The notes under the pieces: generated by a model
Told to the model about the DNA's origin: nothing
What the model saw: only the letters and a program-made list of their open reading frames with translations
Database searches by the model: none
Shown here: positions 61,629 through 64,000 of the stretch, piece after piece
How the letters are laid out: each line of letters opens with the position of its first letter
Position numbering within the stretch: position 1 is the first letter of the stretch
NCBI RefSeq assembly: GCF_004000605.1
Contig: NZ_CP018911.1
Location: 1,054,001-1,118,000 of the forward strand
DNA: 64,000 nt
Direction of reading: 5' to 3'
Source: Glycocaulis alkaliphilus
GTDB taxonomy: Bacteria > Pseudomonadota > Alphaproteobacteria > Caulobacterales > Maricaulaceae
Position numbers and translations under genes: made by a program

Positions 61629-61782
61629 TGGCAGGTTTCTCCTCGAGAGAACGGGCAGGCTGCCGGCCAGCCAAGCCTAACCTGCCCACCCCGCGCCAGA
61701 CCCGGACGGGTCTAGCTGCCACCGCCAAAGGCGCTGATGGTCTGATGCCCCGCAATCCCGGCCCATATCCAAGGAAAGATCA

Positions 61783-62304
61783 ATGTCCATGCAGATACCC
61801 ATGCCCTTCGCCAGACCCCTCCTCATGGCCGCGCTGCCCGCAATGGCGCTTGCGACCGCATGCACTGCCATGGCTGATGATGTCAGCGGGTCTGTGGATG
61901 GAGAGGCCAGGCAGTGGCATGTCCTGCAGGGCGACGATGGCAAGACTGTCAATTTCAGCGAGTTCTCGCCCGGCTTTCAGACTGTCACGATCCAGGCACA
62001 CCGCAGCACCCGGTATGAGGTTGAGGGAAGTATCTCCATCACCTTCTCGCTCATGGATGGCGAGATTTCTGACGGGGAGGCGATGTATTTCCCCGAAGCG
62101 CGGATGACGCCGCACTTCACCGACGAGAACGCCCATGAAAGGCTTGTGCTGGAGCGTGTCGAGCTCGATGGCGGCGATACCCGGCTGGTCGGGCGCTATG
62201 AAGGCGAGCTGGCCTATCGCGGATCAATGTTCAGCGAAGCCGACGAGACCAATACGGTCTCGCTGGTCGTTGAATTCGACGTTAGCCCCTCCCGCGAGGA
62301 CTAG
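61783..62304 (+). CDS. Secreted protein of unknown function
   Basis: A 173-residue exported protein. The ATG at 61783 has AAGGA upstream; a second in-frame ATG lies at 61789. The signal MSMQIPMPFARPLLMAALPA ends near TAMADD. The mature part is acidic and probably beta-rich (SISITFSLMDGEISDGEA). It is convergent with the MFS gene, with a 13-base gap between stop codons. No family was recognised. Confidence 0.72.
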   Translation: MSMQIPMPFARPLLMAALPAMALATACTAMADDVSGSVDGEARQWHVLQGDDGKTVNFSEFSPGFQTVTIQAHRSTRYEVEGSISITFSLMDGEISDGEAMYFPEARMTPHFTDENAHERLVLERVELDGGDTRLVGRYEGELAYRGSMFSEADETNTVSLVVEFDVSPSRED

Positions 62305-62317
62305 GGCCTGTCCTCTA

Positions 62318-63625
62318 TCAGGCGGCGGCGGGAGCAGCGCCGGGCTGCGACCGCCGGTGCAGGGAGCGCGCAACGAGAACCAGCGTGACGACCGCAACCG
62401 GGTAGAAGGGCACGAGCGACAACATCGCGTATTCGAGCCCTTGTGCCGGACCGTACTGACCGGCCAGCCAGTCACTGGCAGCACCGATATAGAGCGGGCC
62501 CAGGCCCATCCCGACCAGATTGATGACAAACAGCAGGATGGCCGCCGAGGTGCTGCGCTGGCCCGGAGGGGCCAGATTCTGCACGATCGCCATGCCGGGG
62601 GCGACAAACATCATGTTCATCGCCATCGGGATGGTCAGGAAGATCAGCGCGACATACCAGCTGTCCGCCATCACGCCGACAACGAAGAACGGGATGCCGA
62701 TGCCCAGCGCCCAGGCCGGGATCATGGCGTAGGCACTGGGCGTGGTGCGCGCAAAGCGGTCGGCAAGATGGCCGCTGAGAAACATGCCGAGCGCCATCGA
62801 GAAGCCGATGACCAGGCTGTACCAGGTCGCGATGTCGGCCATTTCAGCGCCCTTCGCGCGCATCAGCAATGCAGGTGCCCAGGCGGCAAAGGCGTTGAAC
62901 ACGAAGCTGTAGGCCGCTGCAGCGAGCAACAGCATACGCAGGGTCGGGTCGCCGAGAAAATCACGCACGCACTGCATGATCGAGGGGCCTTTGGTCCCGT
63001 CGGGCGCCGCCTCAACCGGCGCATCAAACCGGCCCCTCTTGGGCTCTCGCACGCACAGCCAGAGCAGCAGGGACAACAGAACACCCGGTGCGGCGACCAC
63101 GAAGAATGCGGTGCGCCAGCCAAACTGTGCGGCGGCCCAGCCACCCAGAGCCACGCCTACCGTCGCGCCGAGCGGCACGCCCAGTGACCACAAGGCGATA
63201 GCCCCGCCGCGCCGGTGAGGAGGGAAGTAGTCGGAGATGATGGACATGGACGGTGCCGCGCCGCCCGCCTCACCGATGCCCACGCCGATACGGGCAAACA
63301 GCAGATGGAGGAAATTGTTCGACAGGCCGCACAGGCCGGTGAACAGGCTCCATACAGCGCAGGCCACAGCCACAACGCGTACGCGGTTCACCCGGTCCGC
63401 CATCCACGCTACGGGGATGCCAAAACTGGTGTAGAACACGGCGAACGCAAAACCCGACACCAGCCCGATCTGGGTATCCGAGAGGTTCAGGTCCGCCTTG
63501 ATGGGCTCGGCGAGGATCGCCACGATCTGCCGGTCAAGATAGTTGAATGCGTAGATAAGGCCCAGAACGAGCACGACAAAATAGGGGTAAACGCCAACGC
63601 GCTGCTCACTCTGGGTCGATTGCAT
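62318..63625 (-). CDS. MFS transporter (Spinster-like)
   Basis: A 435-residue major facilitator with about twelve membrane segments. It starts MQSTQSEQRVGVYPYFVVL, with the motif NYLDRQIVAILAEPIKADL and the A-motif region GIPVAWMADRVNRV. RIGVGIGEAGGAAPSMSIIS and ISDYFPPHRRGGAIA are typical of the Spinster-related bacterial MFS family. The substrate is unknown. An LEH-like enzyme gene lies upstream on the same strand, so it might transport a terpene- or steroid-like compound, but this is a guess. Confidence 0.88.
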   Translation of the reverse strand: MQSTQSEQRVGVYPYFVVLVLGLIYAFNYLDRQIVAILAEPIKADLNLSDTQIGLVSGFAFAVFYTSFGIPVAWMADRVNRVRVVAVACAVWSLFTGLCGLSNNFLHLLFARIGVGIGEAGGAAPSMSIISDYFPPHRRGGAIALWSLGVPLGATVGVALGGWAAAQFGWRTAFFVVAAPGVLLSLLLWLCVREPKRGRFDAPVEAAPDGTKGPSIMQCVRDFLGDPTLRMLLLAAAAYSFVFNAFAAWAPALLMRAKGAEMADIATWYSLVIGFSMALGMFLSGHLADRFARTTPSAYAMIPAWALGIGIPFFVVGVMADSWYVALIFLTIPMAMNMMFVAPGMAIVQNLAPPGQRSTSAAILLFVINLVGMGLGPLYIGAASDWLAGQYGPAQGLEYAMLSLVPFYPVAVVTLVLVARSLHRRSQPGAAPAAA

Positions 63626-63697
63626 GGAACGGTCTCACATTGCGCCGGAGAGTGATCAACGCCTGCTGGCGGACCGCTCCGGAAGCCCCTGATGATG

Positions 63698-63726
63698 AAG
63701 CCGCCCCCGGATCGCGAGGGCGGCTT
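63698..63726 (-). terminator. Weak terminator-like hairpin
   Basis: AAGCCGCCC (63698-63706) and GGGCGGCTT (63718-63726) pair perfectly over 9 bases with an 11-base loop. It follows the minus-strand gene ending at 63746 but has no T-run in that direction. Confidence 0.4.
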
Positions 63727-63745
63727 TGAACGACAGCAATACGGG

Positions 63746-64000
63746 CTAGTTGCGGCCGTGGTGGTCGAACTCTTCAACCCCCATCTCGCGCAGGAGGTGA
63801 GCCCGGTCATAATACTCGCGCCACTCGGTGATGAGATTGTCATCGCCGAATGAGATCACGCCGACGACGGGCACTTCGCCCTTCTTCCCCTTGAAGGTGA
63901 AGCGGTCCCAGCGCTCGACATAAACCCGGCCATCAATAACGCCGATATGGTCGATATCGAGCACGATCTCGTCAATGCCGGCGCCCAGCCCGGAAATGCG
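63746..64000 (-). CDS. Limonene-1,2-epoxide hydrolase/SnoaL-like protein (partial)
   Basis: The 3' part of a minus-strand gene that runs off the window at 64000, giving 84 residues to the stop. The frame is open to the edge (RISGLGAGIDEIV just before the visible GTG at 63964). It has the pattern VYVERWDRFTFKGKKG followed by VVGVISFGDDNLITEWREYY, as in the limonene-epoxide-hydrolase and SnoaL-like (NTF2 fold) families. The catalytic Asp of the LEH group should fall in ITEWREYYD. The true start lies outside the window. Confidence 0.75.
   Translation of the reverse strand, partial: RISGLGAGIDEIVLDIDHIGVIDGRVYVERWDRFTFKGKKGEVPVVGVISFGDDNLITEWREYYDRAHLLREMGVEEFDHHGRN

Overview
The window is high-GC DNA from an alphaproteobacterium, most likely of the Maricaulales/Hyphomonadaceae type (Glycocaulis, Oceanicaulis or Maricaulis-like). 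This rests on a complete NepR/EcfG/PhyR general stress response locus, which is restricted to Alphaproteobacteria, on the gene content (many TonB-dependent receptors and secreted orphan proteins) and on the codon bias. No insertion sequence, prophage, CRISPR array or rRNA was seen. The organism assignment is inference.

Layout. 0-7 kb: a secreted orphan protein, a pentapeptide-repeat membrane protein split by a one-base frameshift, a LysR regulator, then fmt and truA, converging on a small membrane protein and dapE. 7-11 kb: the general stress locus. A PhyK-type kinase, ecfG and nepR lie on the minus strand, divergent from phyR, and the shared intergenic region carries two divergent GGAAC-N17-CGTT promoters. 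A tRNA-Arg(ACG) follows. 11-17 kb: a 2014-residue autotransporter.

17-41 kb is a metal-acquisition region. An exporter-fold ABC pair of the IrtAB/YbtPQ type sits behind a Fur-like site. Next is a five-gene operon with HmuRSTUV architecture: TonB-dependent receptor, membrane-anchored CobN-like protein, polytopic membrane protein, MotA/TolQ/ExbB protein and DUF2149 protein. Its promoter region holds two abutting palindromes that match the zinc regulator Zur, not Fur. Then come fecI, fecR, a FecA-like receptor fused at its C-terminus to a second, Omp25-like outer-membrane barrel, an exbB-exbD-tonB operon, and another TonB-dependent receptor behind a 37-bp Fur-like palindrome. The parts form a complete outer-membrane import system: receptors, energising complex, sigma/anti-sigma signalling and inner-membrane transport.

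41-48 kb: a MerR regulator divergent from a DUF2938 membrane protein and a methyltransferase, with a textbook MerR operator between -35 and -10 elements spaced 19 bp apart, followed by secreted or membrane proteins of unknown function and a LuxR-type regulator. 48-52 kb: an ECF43-type sigma factor converging on a transmembrane Ser/Thr kinase with TPR repeats. 52-62.3 kb: a run of eight secreted orphan genes, including a 1792-residue protein with PPC-like and two VWA domains, one protein with five FPGDHF repeats and one with an internal duplication. 62.3-64 kb: an MFS transporter and the 3' part of a limonene-epoxide-hydrolase/SnoaL-like gene cut by the window end.

The most interesting points are the Zur-type control of an HmuRSTUV-like cluster whose receptor has the heme-receptor signature, the double-barrel receptor fusion, and the sigma/kinase pair beside an orphan secretome cluster.
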